Under the pieces are notes generated by a model, which was given only the letters and a program-made list of their open reading frames with translations, searched no databases and was not told the DNA's origin. From assembly GCA_050012775.1 (NCBI GenBank), contig JBEKGN010000018.1, positions 32,184 through 96,183 of the forward strand: a stretch of DNA of 64,000 nt, given 5' to 3'. The position numbers and the translations under genes were made by a program. Below are positions 24,668 to 33,360 of this stretch, one piece after another. Every line of letters begins with the position of its first letter. Position 1 is the first letter of the stretch. Source of the stretch: Roseiarcus sp050012775. Its GTDB lineage: Bacteria; Pseudomonadota; Alphaproteobacteria; Rhizobiales; Beijerinckiaceae.

Positions 24668-25456
24668 ATGAGTTCAGCCAAACCGCTCGCCGACCTAGCC
24701 TCGGCGCTGCTTTCCGGTTCGGTCCGGGTCGTGGACCTGACGGCGCCGTTGGGGCCGGAGACTCCGGTCATCTATCTCCCGCCGCAGATCGGCAAAAATA
24801 CGCCCCAAGTGAAGGTCCACAGCATCTCGCATTACGATGCCGACGGCCCCTATTGGGCCTGGAACTGGCTCGAGCTCGGCGAGCACACGGGCACGCATTT
24901 CGACGCGCCGCGCCATTGGATCAGCGGCAAGGACTATCCCGACGGGACGACGGACCGGATTCCCGTCAAGAATTTCGTCGCGCCGGTCAACGTGATCGAT
25001 CGGTCGAAAGAAGCGGCCGAAAACGCCGATTATCTGCTCACCGTCGAAAGCATCCAGTCCTGGGAAAAAGAACACGGCGAGATCGAGGCGGGAACTTGGG
25101 TGCTGCTGCGCACTGACTGGTACAAGCGCAACGGCAGTTCCGAGACGTTCCTGAACGCCGACGCAAATGGCCCGCACTCGCCCGGCCCGACGGCCGAGGC
25201 TATCGAATATCTGATCTCCAAGGACGTGATCGGCTGGGGTTCGGAGACGGTCGGCACCGACGCGGGGTCCGCGGGCGGCATGAACCCGCCGTTCCCCGCG
25301 CATACGCTCATGCACAAGGCCAATCGCTATGGCCTAGCGAGCCTTTGCCATCTCGACGAATTGCCCGCCAAGGGCGCCGTCCTGGTCGCGGCGCCGTTGA
25401 AATTCGTCGACGGCACGGGTTCGCCGGTGCGCGCGCTTGCGCTCGCTCCGCGCTGA
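24668..25456 (+). CDS. Cyclase family metal hydrolase (kynurenine formamidase/isatin hydrolase-like)
   Basis: Protein of 262 aa with the family metal-binding motif HTGTHFDAPRH at residues 73-83. ATG 24668 follows GGGAGGACGAAA. The family holds arylformamidases (N-formylkynurenine hydrolysis) and isatin hydrolases, both of which feed into anthranilate; it also contains members with other substrates. The anthranilate-CoA pathway next door makes an anthranilate-producing role attractive but unproven. It is followed, 44 bases after its stop, by a second FAD oxidoreductase and a MarR gene, forming one operon. Confidence 0.75.
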   Translation: MSSAKPLADLASALLSGSVRVVDLTAPLGPETPVIYLPPQIGKNTPQVKVHSISHYDADGPYWAWNWLELGEHTGTHFDAPRHWISGKDYPDGTTDRIPVKNFVAPVNVIDRSKEAAENADYLLTVESIQSWEKEHGEIEAGTWVLLRTDWYKRNGSSETFLNADANGPHSPGPTAEAIEYLISKDVIGWGSETVGTDAGSAGGMNPPFPAHTLMHKANRYGLASLCHLDELPAKGAVLVAAPLKFVDGTGSPVRALALAPR

Positions 25457-25500
25457 ACCCGTCGGGTCGAGCGAGCGAGAATAGCGACACGGGCGCGAAC

Positions 25501-27084
25501 ATGGCTGGTCCAGATTACGTGGTCACCGGCGGCGGCATCAATGGCTTGGTCGCCGCCAGCGTGCTGGGAAAAAAAGGCCATAAAATTCTCCTGCTCGATC
25601 GCAACGATCGTGTCGGCGGCTGTCTGCGCACTGAGGAAATCACCGCGCCCGGTTTTCTCCATGACGTGATGGCGACGACGCTCGTCTTGTTCCTGACCTC
25701 GCCTGCCTATGGGGCGATCGGCAAGGATCTGGAGGCGCGCGGATTCGCTGTCGCCAACAGCGACTTGCCGACCGGCGTCCTTCGTCCCGACGGTTCGCAT
25801 GTGCTGTTCTCGCGCGACCGACAACGCAACGTCGCGACCTTCGAGGCCTGCGCGCCGGGCGACGGCGCGGCCTTCGCGCAAGAGATGGACCGGACGGGCG
25901 CCGACGCGCCTTTCCTGTTTTCGCTGCTGGGCGGCCAACTCTGGTCGCGGGCGACGGCGGCGCAAATCGCGCGCGAGGCGTGGCGGCGAGGCCCTAGAGC
26001 TTTGCTCGCCTGGTTCGGCGAGGCGCTCAAGCCTTCGCGCGCTTATCTCGAATCCACCTATGCGTCGGAGGCGGTGCATGCGCTCTGGGCGCCCTGGGGG
26101 CTGCATTGCGGCCTCAATCCGGAGAGCGCCTATTCCGCCGAGATGATCAAGGTGATCGCCTTCGCGGTCGAACTCGCGGGCTGCCCGATCGCGGTCGGCG
26201 GCGCCCGTTCGCTGCTCGGCGCGTTCGAACGCCTGATTGGCGATCAGGGCGGCGAGATTCGTTGCGGCGCCGATGTCGATAAGATCCTGCTTGGACCCAG
26301 TGGGCGCGCGAACGGCGTTCGGCTCGCCTCGGGCGAAACGATCTCGGCCAACCGAGGCGTGATCTGCTCGATGACCCCCGGCCAGCTTTATGGCCGCCTG
26401 CTGCAAGACCGACCGCCGCCGCCGAACATCGCCGCCGCCGTGAAGCGCTTTCGCCATGGCAAGGGCGACATGCAAATTCATTACGCGCTCGACGCCCCGC
26501 CGCGTTGGAAGGGCGGCGAGGAGCTGGGCAAGGTCGCGTTGCTGCATGTGACCCCCGGCCTCGACGGCGTATCCCGCGCGGCCAACGAGGCCGAGCGCGG
26601 CCTGTTGCCGGCGGAGCCGACGATCTGCGTGGGACAGCCGACGGCGCTCGATCCGTCGCGGGCGCCGGCGGGCAAGGCGATCCTCTGGCTGCAATTGCCG
26701 GAGGCGCCGCGCTTCCTGAAGGGCGACGCCGCCGGGCAAATCCCGACGCCCCCCGACGGGCGCTGGACCGAGGCTGTCCGCGAGGCCTACGCCGACCGCG
26801 TCGAGGCGCTATTCTCACGGCATATCGAGGATTTTCGAAGTCATGTGATCGCGCGAAAGGCCTATTCGCCCGCCGATCTCGAAAGACTGAACGTCAATCT
26901 CGTCGGCGGCGACCCCTATGGCGGATATTGTGGGGTCGACCAGTTTTTCGTCTGGCGTCCCTTCGCGTCCTCGGTTAATCACCGCACGCATGTTCCGGGT
27001 CTCTACCACATCGGCGCTTCGACCCATCCCGGGCCGGGCCTCGGCGGCGGGTCCGGCTTCTTGCTAGCTAACGCATTGAAATGA
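25501..27084 (+). CDS. Phytoene-desaturase-like FAD oxidoreductase (second copy)
   Basis: FAD oxidoreductase (527 aa), homologous to the protein at 22756 (shared GGGxNGL at 10-16, the RxGGCLRTEEIT segment, and a closing GLYHIGASTHPGPGLGGGSG block), but clearly diverged. ATG 25501 puts the FAD motif at the normal distance. Stop overlaps the following MarR start by ATGA. Two diverged copies around one hydrolase suggest either successive oxidations or a heteromeric enzyme. Substrate unknown. Confidence 0.75.
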   Translation: MAGPDYVVTGGGINGLVAASVLGKKGHKILLLDRNDRVGGCLRTEEITAPGFLHDVMATTLVLFLTSPAYGAIGKDLEARGFAVANSDLPTGVLRPDGSHVLFSRDRQRNVATFEACAPGDGAAFAQEMDRTGADAPFLFSLLGGQLWSRATAAQIAREAWRRGPRALLAWFGEALKPSRAYLESTYASEAVHALWAPWGLHCGLNPESAYSAEMIKVIAFAVELAGCPIAVGGARSLLGAFERLIGDQGGEIRCGADVDKILLGPSGRANGVRLASGETISANRGVICSMTPGQLYGRLLQDRPPPPNIAAAVKRFRHGKGDMQIHYALDAPPRWKGGEELGKVALLHVTPGLDGVSRAANEAERGLLPAEPTICVGQPTALDPSRAPAGKAILWLQLPEAPRFLKGDAAGQIPTPPDGRWTEAVREAYADRVEALFSRHIEDFRSHVIARKAYSPADLERLNVNLVGGDPYGGYCGVDQFFVWRPFASSVNHRTHVPGLYHIGASTHPGPGLGGGSGFLLANALK

Positions 27085-27611
27085 ACGATAAAGCGACTTC
27101 GCGCGCCGTCGTCGGCGCCTTCGATGATCCGCTTTGGTTGCGGGCAAGCGCGGCGGGTCTGCGCCCGTCGTTGGGCGAGATCGGACTGCAGCAATTCGTG
27201 CCCTATCTCATCAACAGCGTCTCGCTGAGCTGGAACACGCATCTGGCGAACGCGCTGAAGTCGCACGAGATGACGACGACGAAGATGCGCGCGTTGGCGA
27301 TTCTAAGCATCTCCTCGCCTGTGACGATCAACGAGCTTTCTCTCTACGCCTTGACCGAGCAATCGACGATGAGCCGCACGCTCGATTCGCTGGAAGAGCA
27401 AGGATTCATTCTGCGCCGGCCGCGCGCCGAGGATCTGCGCGTGCGTGACGTCGAGATCACGCCGCAGGGCAGAGAGGCTTTCGCCAATGTCTGGCCGACG
27501 ATGTACGACTTGTTGTTGAAAATGTTCGAGGGCGTCGACAACGAGGAATACAAGGCCTTCACGGCGACGCTGCACAAGATGATCCAGAACATCCGCAAGC
27601 ACGATATTTAA
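27081..27611 (+). CDS. MarR family transcriptional regulator
   Basis: Regulator of 176 aa with a winged-helix core: MRALAILSISSPVTINELS, the recognition helix TEQSTMSRTLDSLEEQGF, and the wing RAEDLRVRDVEITPQGRE. Translationally coupled to the upstream FAD enzyme by ATGA, so it is likely autoregulated with that operon. It converges on iorB. Likely targets are the divergent FAD/cyclase promoters in 24325-24667 and perhaps the iorA/transporter promoters. Confidence 0.85.
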   Translation: MNDKATSRAVVGAFDDPLWLRASAAGLRPSLGEIGLQQFVPYLINSVSLSWNTHLANALKSHEMTTTKMRALAILSISSPVTINELSLYALTEQSTMSRTLDSLEEQGFILRRPRAEDLRVRDVEITPQGREAFANVWPTMYDLLLKMFEGVDNEEYKAFTATLHKMIQNIRKHDI

Positions 27612-27629
27612 ATCGCTCTTGGGGGGACG

Positions 27630-29177
27630 CTACAGCGTCGCGATCGTCTTCAACACCCCGTCCAACGCCGCACCGGCCTCATCCGCCAGCGCCGCGCGCT
27701 TCAGTCGATCGAGCCACACCGCTCCGTCGTCGCGCCGCGCGAGGATCGGCACGGCGGAAAGCACGCGGTCGAATTTCGATAGGCCGCGTGCGTGCGTGTC
27801 CGAATAGCCCTTGACCAACCTGCGGCACGCCAGCACCTCGACGCCCAGCTCATAACGGCTCTCCAACGCCCGTGCCGCGACCGTCAGCCAGTTTTCGCGA
27901 TGAGCGGCCTCGCGCGCGTGCCGAAGCGAGTTCCGCCGACCGCGGCCGAAGCTCGCGACGAAGGCGAGCATGAGATAGCCGGTCACCGTGTTCGTACGGA
28001 TCCGGCGCCCTCGGTTGATGACGCGGTCAAGGCCCTTGAAGACCGCAGGCCGGTTTTCGATCCACTCGCCCCAGCGCTTTGGCAGGGCTCCGCACAGCTC
28101 GTCCGCGCGCGGATGGAAATATTCCGTCGTCGCGACGAGCGTGTCCGCGTCGGCGCCGACTTCGCCGCGCACGCGCGCCTGGCGCGAGTCGCGAATCTTG
28201 AGATCGGCGACGCGCGCGACATCGTCATAGGCCATCGCGACCGCGACATACTTGGCCGCCGCCACGGTGAAGGCGAAGCCCTTCGCCTCGCCGCCGTGCG
28301 CGCGATCGGCGTCGAGCAGCATGCCCACGCGATCGAGATATTCGAGGGCATAGGCGGGATCGAGATAGTCGACGAGGCGCCGCACGCCGGCAAATAAGAC
28401 TGGTTGCGCCGGCGCGGGAAATGTCGCGCGAATCCGCGTGACCAGACGATCAAGCTCGCGATGGCCGGTCGATTCGGGCATCGCGGCAAAGCGCTTCTCG
28501 GGAATGCGCCTGACCGCTTCGATCGGTTTGTCGCGGGTATGGTCAAACGCGCCGGCGAAGGCGCGCAAGCTCGGCTCGACGCCCGTTCCGCCGGCCCGGA
28601 TCGCCGATTCAAACGCGGCGCGCTCGAAGGGCAACGTTCCTGTCGCGGCGAGCGCGCCGAACATCGCCGCCGAAATGACGCTGCCTTTCGATTTGGCGAG
28701 CGCCTCCATGTCGAAGGCGATGACGCGCTTTGCGGCGAACTCGGCGGCGATCGAAACCACTTCAGGGTCGCCCACGCCGTCGCCCGGCGTTTCCTTCTCC
28801 GCGACCGCGAAGGCGCGGTGCGTGGAGGCGATCAGGGTTGTGCGCTCGGGCGTGACGAGGCCGCGCAGCACCGAACGGCCGGCCTCCATGAGTTCCGAGG
28901 CCATGACGATATCGACGTCGCCGGGCGTCGGCATCAGCGCGAAGACCGGTTGAGCGCCGTCCTTGGGCGGCGCCATTTCAATGTAGTAGATCGTGGCGCC
29001 GGTGCGTTGCGCGACGCCGGGCACCGAGGTCGATTGCGCCGCCCAGCCCTGAGCCTCCGCGAGCGCGACCACCCAATCCGCGAGGAGGCCGCCGCCCTGC
29101 CCGCCCATCGCGAGAATGGCGATCGAGATCCGCTGCGCTCTCGTGGCCACGGCGCGACCGACGACGGCGTCGCTCAT
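27630..29177 (-). CDS. iorB: Indolepyruvate ferredoxin oxidoreductase, beta subunit
   Basis: Beta subunit (515 aa) of the long aerobic-proteobacterial kind. The first 200 residues are the 2-oxoacid-oxidoreductase gamma/beta domain, opening ISIAILAMGGQGGGLLADWV. The rest is the DUF6537-type extension. ATG 29177 overlaps the stop of iorA by four bases, which fixes the start. With IorA it converts arylpyruvates (indole-, phenyl-, hydroxyphenyl-pyruvate) to aryl-acetyl-CoA and reduces ferredoxin. This connects aromatic amino-acid transamination to the CoA pathways in the window. Confidence 0.87.
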   Translation of the reverse strand: MSDAVVGRAVATRAQRISIAILAMGGQGGGLLADWVVALAEAQGWAAQSTSVPGVAQRTGATIYYIEMAPPKDGAQPVFALMPTPGDVDIVMASELMEAGRSVLRGLVTPERTTLIASTHRAFAVAEKETPGDGVGDPEVVSIAAEFAAKRVIAFDMEALAKSKGSVISAAMFGALAATGTLPFERAAFESAIRAGGTGVEPSLRAFAGAFDHTRDKPIEAVRRIPEKRFAAMPESTGHRELDRLVTRIRATFPAPAQPVLFAGVRRLVDYLDPAYALEYLDRVGMLLDADRAHGGEAKGFAFTVAAAKYVAVAMAYDDVARVADLKIRDSRQARVRGEVGADADTLVATTEYFHPRADELCGALPKRWGEWIENRPAVFKGLDRVINRGRRIRTNTVTGYLMLAFVASFGRGRRNSLRHAREAAHRENWLTVAARALESRYELGVEVLACRRLVKGYSDTHARGLSKFDRVLSAVPILARRDDGAVWLDRLKRAALADEAGAALDGVLKTIATL

Positions 29178-31336
29178 GCGCGATCGCTCGCGAAGACGAT
29201 CCGTCCCGCGTTCCGCCGCCGCTCGAACCAGCCGATCACGGCCGCGCGCGCCTTGGCGACGAGCCGATCCCGAGAGGAGGGATTGTGGATGATCTCGGCG
29301 CGATAAAATGAGGGACAAAGCGCGGCCGCTTCCGCGACTTCGCCGCAATTGCCGCAGCCGACGCAATTCTCGTCGATCGCGGCGATTGGATCGTCCTTCA
29401 AGGGATCGTCGGTGTGCTTGACCGATAGTGAAGGGCAGCCGGAAAGGCGGATGCAGGCGTGATCGCCGGTGCAAATATCGGCGTCGACGCCGAAGCGCTC
29501 GCGCACCACGCGTTCGCCCGCGCGCATCGCCTTAGCGAGCAGCGGGCGCGTGCGGCGCTGTTTGTTCAGCATGCATTCCGACGAGGCGACGATGATCTTC
29601 GGTCCGGGTTCCCCAGTCGTCAACGCCTCGCGCAACGTGTCGCGCATTTTGCCGACGTCATAGGTGCGGTCGATCTGGCGAACCCATTTGGCGCCGATGC
29701 CGCGCACCGCGTCGACGATGCTGTTGTTGGTTTTGCGGCGCGAATTGAGAGCGCGCGAGGACATTATGTCCTGGCCGCCCGTCGCGGCGGAATAATAATT
29801 GTCGACGATCAACGTCACGCCGTCGTGCTTGTTGAACACCGCGTTGCCGATCGAGGAGGTCAGGCCGTTGTGCCAAAACCCGCCGTCGCCGAGGATCGAA
29901 ATCGACCGCTTGCCCGAGGGCACGTTGAACGCCGAGGCGGAGGCGGGTCCCAGGCCATAACCCATTGTCGTCGCGCCGACGTTGAATGGGGGCAGGATCG
30001 AGAACAAATGACAGCCGATGTCGGCGGAGATGTGGTGTTGACCCAGCTCCTGCTCCACCAGTTTCATCGCGGCGAAGATCGGGCGCTCGGGACAGCCGAT
30101 GCAGAAGCCGGGCGGACGCGGCGGCACGACTTCGGCGAGCGCCTTGATGCGCGGGTCGGCGAGCACCGGCGCGGGATCGGGGCGCGGCGGTTCGTTGCCG
30201 AGCAGTTCGCGCGCATGGGTCGCGAGGAATTCGCGCACGCCCTTCGTCAGCACGGGCGCGGTGTATTCGCCGCCCATCGGCAGCACGTCCTTGCCGGAAA
30301 TCCTGGTCTGAATATCGCGCCGACGAAGGATCGTGTTGAGGTCGCGCTCGATGTAATCAGGCGCCCCTTCCTCGACCATCAGCACCGCGCGCTTGCCCGC
30401 GCAGAATGCGACGAGTTCCTCCTCGATGAGGGGATAAGCGACGTTCAGCACGTAAAGCGGAACCGCCGACTCGCCATAAGCGTCCGCGAGCCCGAGATAT
30501 TGCAGCGCGCGCATCGTCGTATTGTACATGCCGCCCAGCATGACGATGCCGACTTCGCCCGTCTCCGGGCCGAAGATATCGTTGAGCTTGCGCAACTTGA
30601 TGAACTCGATCGCCGCCGGCCCGCGCCGATCGAGCTTCTCTTTCTCATGCAGGAAGGAGGCCGGCGGCAAGACGATGCGGGCGACGTCGCGCACCGGATT
30701 TTCCAGCGCCTCGCGCAGGGTAAATTTCGGCTTCTGGTTGTCCTTGGCGACGAATTGACCATGCACGTGGCAAGTGCGGATGCGCACTTCCAGCATGACC
30801 GGCGTATTCGACGCCTCGGAGAGGGCGAAGCCCTCCTCGACCATGCGCACCAGGGTCGGTAGATTGGGGCGCGGATCGAGCAACCAAATCTGCGACTTCA
30901 AGGCGTAGGCGTGACTGCGCTCCTGCATAATCGAGGAGCCCTCGCCGTAATCCTCGCCGATGATGATCAGCGCCCCGCCCGTCACGCCGCCGGACGAGAG
31001 ATTGGAGAGCGCGTCCGCCGCGACATTGGTGCCGGCCGTCGATTTCCAGGTCACCGCGCCGCGCAGCGGATACATCACCGAGGCGGAAAGCGTGGCGGCC
31101 GCCGTCGCCTCCGAGGCCGAGGTTTCGAAATGCACGCCGAGCTCATCGAGCACGTCTTTCGCATCGGCCAGGACATCCATCAAATGCGAGATCGGCGAGC
31201 CCTGATAACCCGCGACATAGGAGACGCCCGATTGCAGCAGCGCCTTGGTGATCGCGAGGATGCCCTCGCCGCGAAACACCTCCCCGGCGCCGAGCTTCAG
31301 ATCCTCGACCTCGCGCGCGAATGAGCGTTCCGCCAC
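29174..31336 (-). CDS. iorA: Indolepyruvate ferredoxin oxidoreductase, alpha subunit
   Basis: Catalytic subunit (720 aa). An N-terminal pyrimidine domain (GVSYVAGYQGSPISHLMD) is followed by the TPP-binding ILGDGGFWHNGLTSSIGNAV with a downstream VDNYYSA, and a C-terminal ferredoxin part with CTGDHACIRLSGCPSL and CVGCGNCGEVAEAAALCP. The start is taken as GTG 31336 because GGGAG lies eight bases upstream and the family N-terminus begins there; an ATG 60 bases earlier has no such site. A good promoter lies at 31394-31421. Its [4Fe-4S] clusters are oxygen-labile in archaea; the bacterial form works in aerobes. Confidence 0.88.
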   Translation of the reverse strand: MAERSFAREVEDLKLGAGEVFRGEGILAITKALLQSGVSYVAGYQGSPISHLMDVLADAKDVLDELGVHFETSASEATAAATLSASVMYPLRGAVTWKSTAGTNVAADALSNLSSGGVTGGALIIIGEDYGEGSSIMQERSHAYALKSQIWLLDPRPNLPTLVRMVEEGFALSEASNTPVMLEVRIRTCHVHGQFVAKDNQKPKFTLREALENPVRDVARIVLPPASFLHEKEKLDRRGPAAIEFIKLRKLNDIFGPETGEVGIVMLGGMYNTTMRALQYLGLADAYGESAVPLYVLNVAYPLIEEELVAFCAGKRAVLMVEEGAPDYIERDLNTILRRRDIQTRISGKDVLPMGGEYTAPVLTKGVREFLATHARELLGNEPPRPDPAPVLADPRIKALAEVVPPRPPGFCIGCPERPIFAAMKLVEQELGQHHISADIGCHLFSILPPFNVGATTMGYGLGPASASAFNVPSGKRSISILGDGGFWHNGLTSSIGNAVFNKHDGVTLIVDNYYSAATGGQDIMSSRALNSRRKTNNSIVDAVRGIGAKWVRQIDRTYDVGKMRDTLREALTTGEPGPKIIVASSECMLNKQRRTRPLLAKAMRAGERVVRERFGVDADICTGDHACIRLSGCPSLSVKHTDDPLKDDPIAAIDENCVGCGNCGEVAEAAALCPSFYRAEIIHNPSSRDRLVAKARAAVIGWFERRRNAGRIVFASDRA

Positions 31337-31393
31337 TTCGCATCTCCCTTTCGCGCCGCCGAAGGCGCGGCGCGCCCAATTCATGTGCATCAG

Positions 31394-31421
31394 CATATTT
31401 TTGTCGCCGACGCTTTGTCAA
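31394..31421 (-). promoter_or_regulatory. iorAB promoter
   Basis: On the minus strand, consensus TTGACA (31416-31421), a 16-bp spacer and AATATG (31394-31399). The predicted leader to GTG 31336 is about 50 bases. Confidence 0.6.
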
Positions 31422-31494
31422 TGCAAGAAACATCGGCAACCCGATCGGCGTCGACCTCCCGACAAGAGTGGCGTTTCCGGCGATGCGAGGTCAC

Positions 31495-31523
31495 TTGACA
31501 CGCGCCTCGCTCTGAGAATTATA
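31495..31523 (+). promoter_or_regulatory. Promoter of the peptide-type ABC operon
   Basis: TTGACA at 31495-31500, a 17-bp spacer and ATTATA at 31518-31523, followed at once by the GCATGT repeat. The leader would be about 180 bases. Confidence 0.6.
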
Positions 31524-31711
31524 TATGAAGCTGCATGTAATAGCATGTGTCGTGCGAGGCCACTCCCTCAGGGTGCGCGCGCGTCAAGGCGGCGAGCCGC
31601 GCCAAGGGACGGGGGAGCCGCGCAAGGGGGATGCGCCATTGGGTCGCCTCGTCTCGGCGTCGCCGAGCCCACGAAGGCGTCGTTTGAAGACAGGAACTGC
31701 GGGAGGACTGC

Positions 31712-33250
31712 ATGGTCAATTTGAATCGACGTCAAACGCTCGCGTTGGGCGGAGCGGCGTTTTTATCCGAACTTCTGCTCGGCGCGGCCGGCGCCTCGGC
31801 GCAAGCCAGCGACAAGCTGACGATCGCCTTCAACGTCAATCTGCCCTCGTTCGATCCGACGGTCGGACCTTCGGCGGTCAATCCGTCGATCCAGGCGATC
31901 TATCGCGCGATCTACGATCAATATGTCGGCCAGAATCCCGACCTGTCCTTCGCGCCCGGACTGCTCACCAAATGGGGCTGGAACGACGATAAGACCAAGG
32001 CGTGGATGGACGTGCGCGAAGGCGTAGTCTGGCACGACGGCTCGGCGTTCACCCCCGAAGACGTCGTCTGGTCGCTGGAGCGTGCGGGCGATTCGAAGAC
32101 GGGCAATCCGATTCAGTTCGTCTGGGGCGGCCTCGACAATTTCAAGATCGAGGGCCAACGTATCACAGCCGACGTCAAGCAGTTCGACCCCACGATCTTC
32201 AAATGGATGGCCTTCCTGACCGGCTACATCCTGCCCAAGGCCTATTACGAGAAGGTGGGCGCGGAAGGTTTCGAGAAAAAGCCGATCGGCGCCGGGCCCT
32301 ATATGGTCGACGAATACCAGGGCAACGCCTTCTTGCGCTTGAAGCGCAACGACAAATATTGGGGCCCCAAGCCCGCGTTCGAGACGGTCATCTTCAAGTT
32401 CGTTCCCGATGGAACGAGCCGCGTCGCCGAAATCGAAAGCGGCTCCGCCGACGTGACGCTCGAGATCCCTTACGAGGAATATGATCGCCTGCGGCAGAAG
32501 CCGGGCCTGGCGGGCGTCTGTCAGCCGGTCTCCGACATCGGCATGATCTTCATCACGAATGTCGATAAGGAGATGCTCGACGAGAACGTGCGCCTCGCCG
32601 CGATCCACGCTATCGATAAGGACGTCATCGCCAAGCACTTGCTACGCGGCTACGCGACGCCGATCGATACGTTGGAGGCGCCGGGATACGCCGCCTTCGA
32701 TCCCTCGATCAAGGCGCCCTATGACCCCGAGAACGCGAAGAAGCTGCTCGCGGCAAGCGGTTACTCCCCGGAGAAGCCAGTCAAGTTCAAGATCCAGACG
32801 ACGCGCGGCTTCAAGCCCAAGGATTACGAAATGATCCAGGCGATCGTCGGGATGTGGCGCAAGGTGGGCATCGACGCGGAAATCGAGGTCTACGAGATCG
32901 CCAAGCACTACGAGTTGCGCGCCGGCCACAAGCTCGCGCCGATGGCGTTTTACAATTGGGGCAATGCGATCGGCGATCCCACGACCTCGACCGGCTTCGC
33001 GATGTTCTCGCCCTCGCCGCATTCGGCATGGAAATCGAAAGATCTCGACGCCATGATCGGGCCGTTGTGGGGCGAGAAGGACGAAGCCAAGCGCATCGCG
33101 GGTTGGAAGGCGGTCGACAAATATATCGCCGAGAAGGGCTACGTCATTCCGCTGGTCCAGTACTCGCAGCCTATCATCTACAAGGCCGCTCTCAAGGTTA
33201 CGCCCAACGCGACCGGCGCCTTGCAACCGACCCTGGTCGCCAAGGCCTGA
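31712..33250 (+). CDS. ABC transporter, peptide/opine-type periplasmic binding protein
   Basis: SBP family 5 protein (512 aa, DppA/OppA type). The N-terminus NRRQTLALGGAAFLSELLLG looks like a twin-arginine-style signal, with probable cleavage after GASAQA near residue 30. The mature protein begins with DKLTIAFNVNLPSFDPTVG, normal for the family. ATG 31712 follows GGGAGGACTGC. First of five genes for a complete importer. Family members carry peptides, opines, nickel or aromatic derivatives. Divergence from iorAB suggests an aromatic amino-acid derivative or peptide as cargo; this is inference. Confidence 0.85.
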   Translation: MVNLNRRQTLALGGAAFLSELLLGAAGASAQASDKLTIAFNVNLPSFDPTVGPSAVNPSIQAIYRAIYDQYVGQNPDLSFAPGLLTKWGWNDDKTKAWMDVREGVVWHDGSAFTPEDVVWSLERAGDSKTGNPIQFVWGGLDNFKIEGQRITADVKQFDPTIFKWMAFLTGYILPKAYYEKVGAEGFEKKPIGAGPYMVDEYQGNAFLRLKRNDKYWGPKPAFETVIFKFVPDGTSRVAEIESGSADVTLEIPYEEYDRLRQKPGLAGVCQPVSDIGMIFITNVDKEMLDENVRLAAIHAIDKDVIAKHLLRGYATPIDTLEAPGYAAFDPSIKAPYDPENAKKLLAASGYSPEKPVKFKIQTTRGFKPKDYEMIQAIVGMWRKVGIDAEIEVYEIAKHYELRAGHKLAPMAFYNWGNAIGDPTTSTGFAMFSPSPHSAWKSKDLDAMIGPLWGEKDEAKRIAGWKAVDKYIAEKGYVIPLVQYSQPIIYKAALKVTPNATGALQPTLVAKA

Positions 33251-33260
33251 ACGGGCTCCC

Positions 33261-33300
33261 GCGCGGACGAGACGGCGTTTCGTCCGCGCCCTTTGTTTTT
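33261..33300 (+). terminator. Hairpin with T-tract after the binding-protein gene
   Basis: Ten-base perfect stem GCGCGGACGA / TCGTCCGCGC (33261-33270, 33280-33289) followed by CCTTTGTTTTT. It is probably a partial terminator that keeps binding-protein mRNA in excess, parallel to the hairpin at 8352-8383 in the liv operon. Confidence 0.75.
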
Positions 33301-33360
33301 GGACTTCCGCGTCCCGCGGCGGCCCCCGGGCCTGCTGGCGCGCGCGTCGAGCGTGATCTC

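Larger units (their letters stand above)
31337..31711. other. Divergent promoter region between iorA and the peptide-type ABC operon
   Basis: 375 bp with a promoter in each direction (31394-31421 minus, 31495-31523 plus). A repeated GCATGT motif (GCATGTAATAGCATGT, 31533-31548) lies just downstream of the plus-strand promoter and may be an operator. The remaining 160 bp before the binding-protein ATG hold no recognised gene. Confidence 0.55.

Noticed and set aside
22756..27084. Carotenoid biosynthesis, suggested by two phytoene-desaturase-like proteins
   Set aside because: No crtB, crtE or other carotenoid gene is nearby, and the context is aromatic-acid catabolism.
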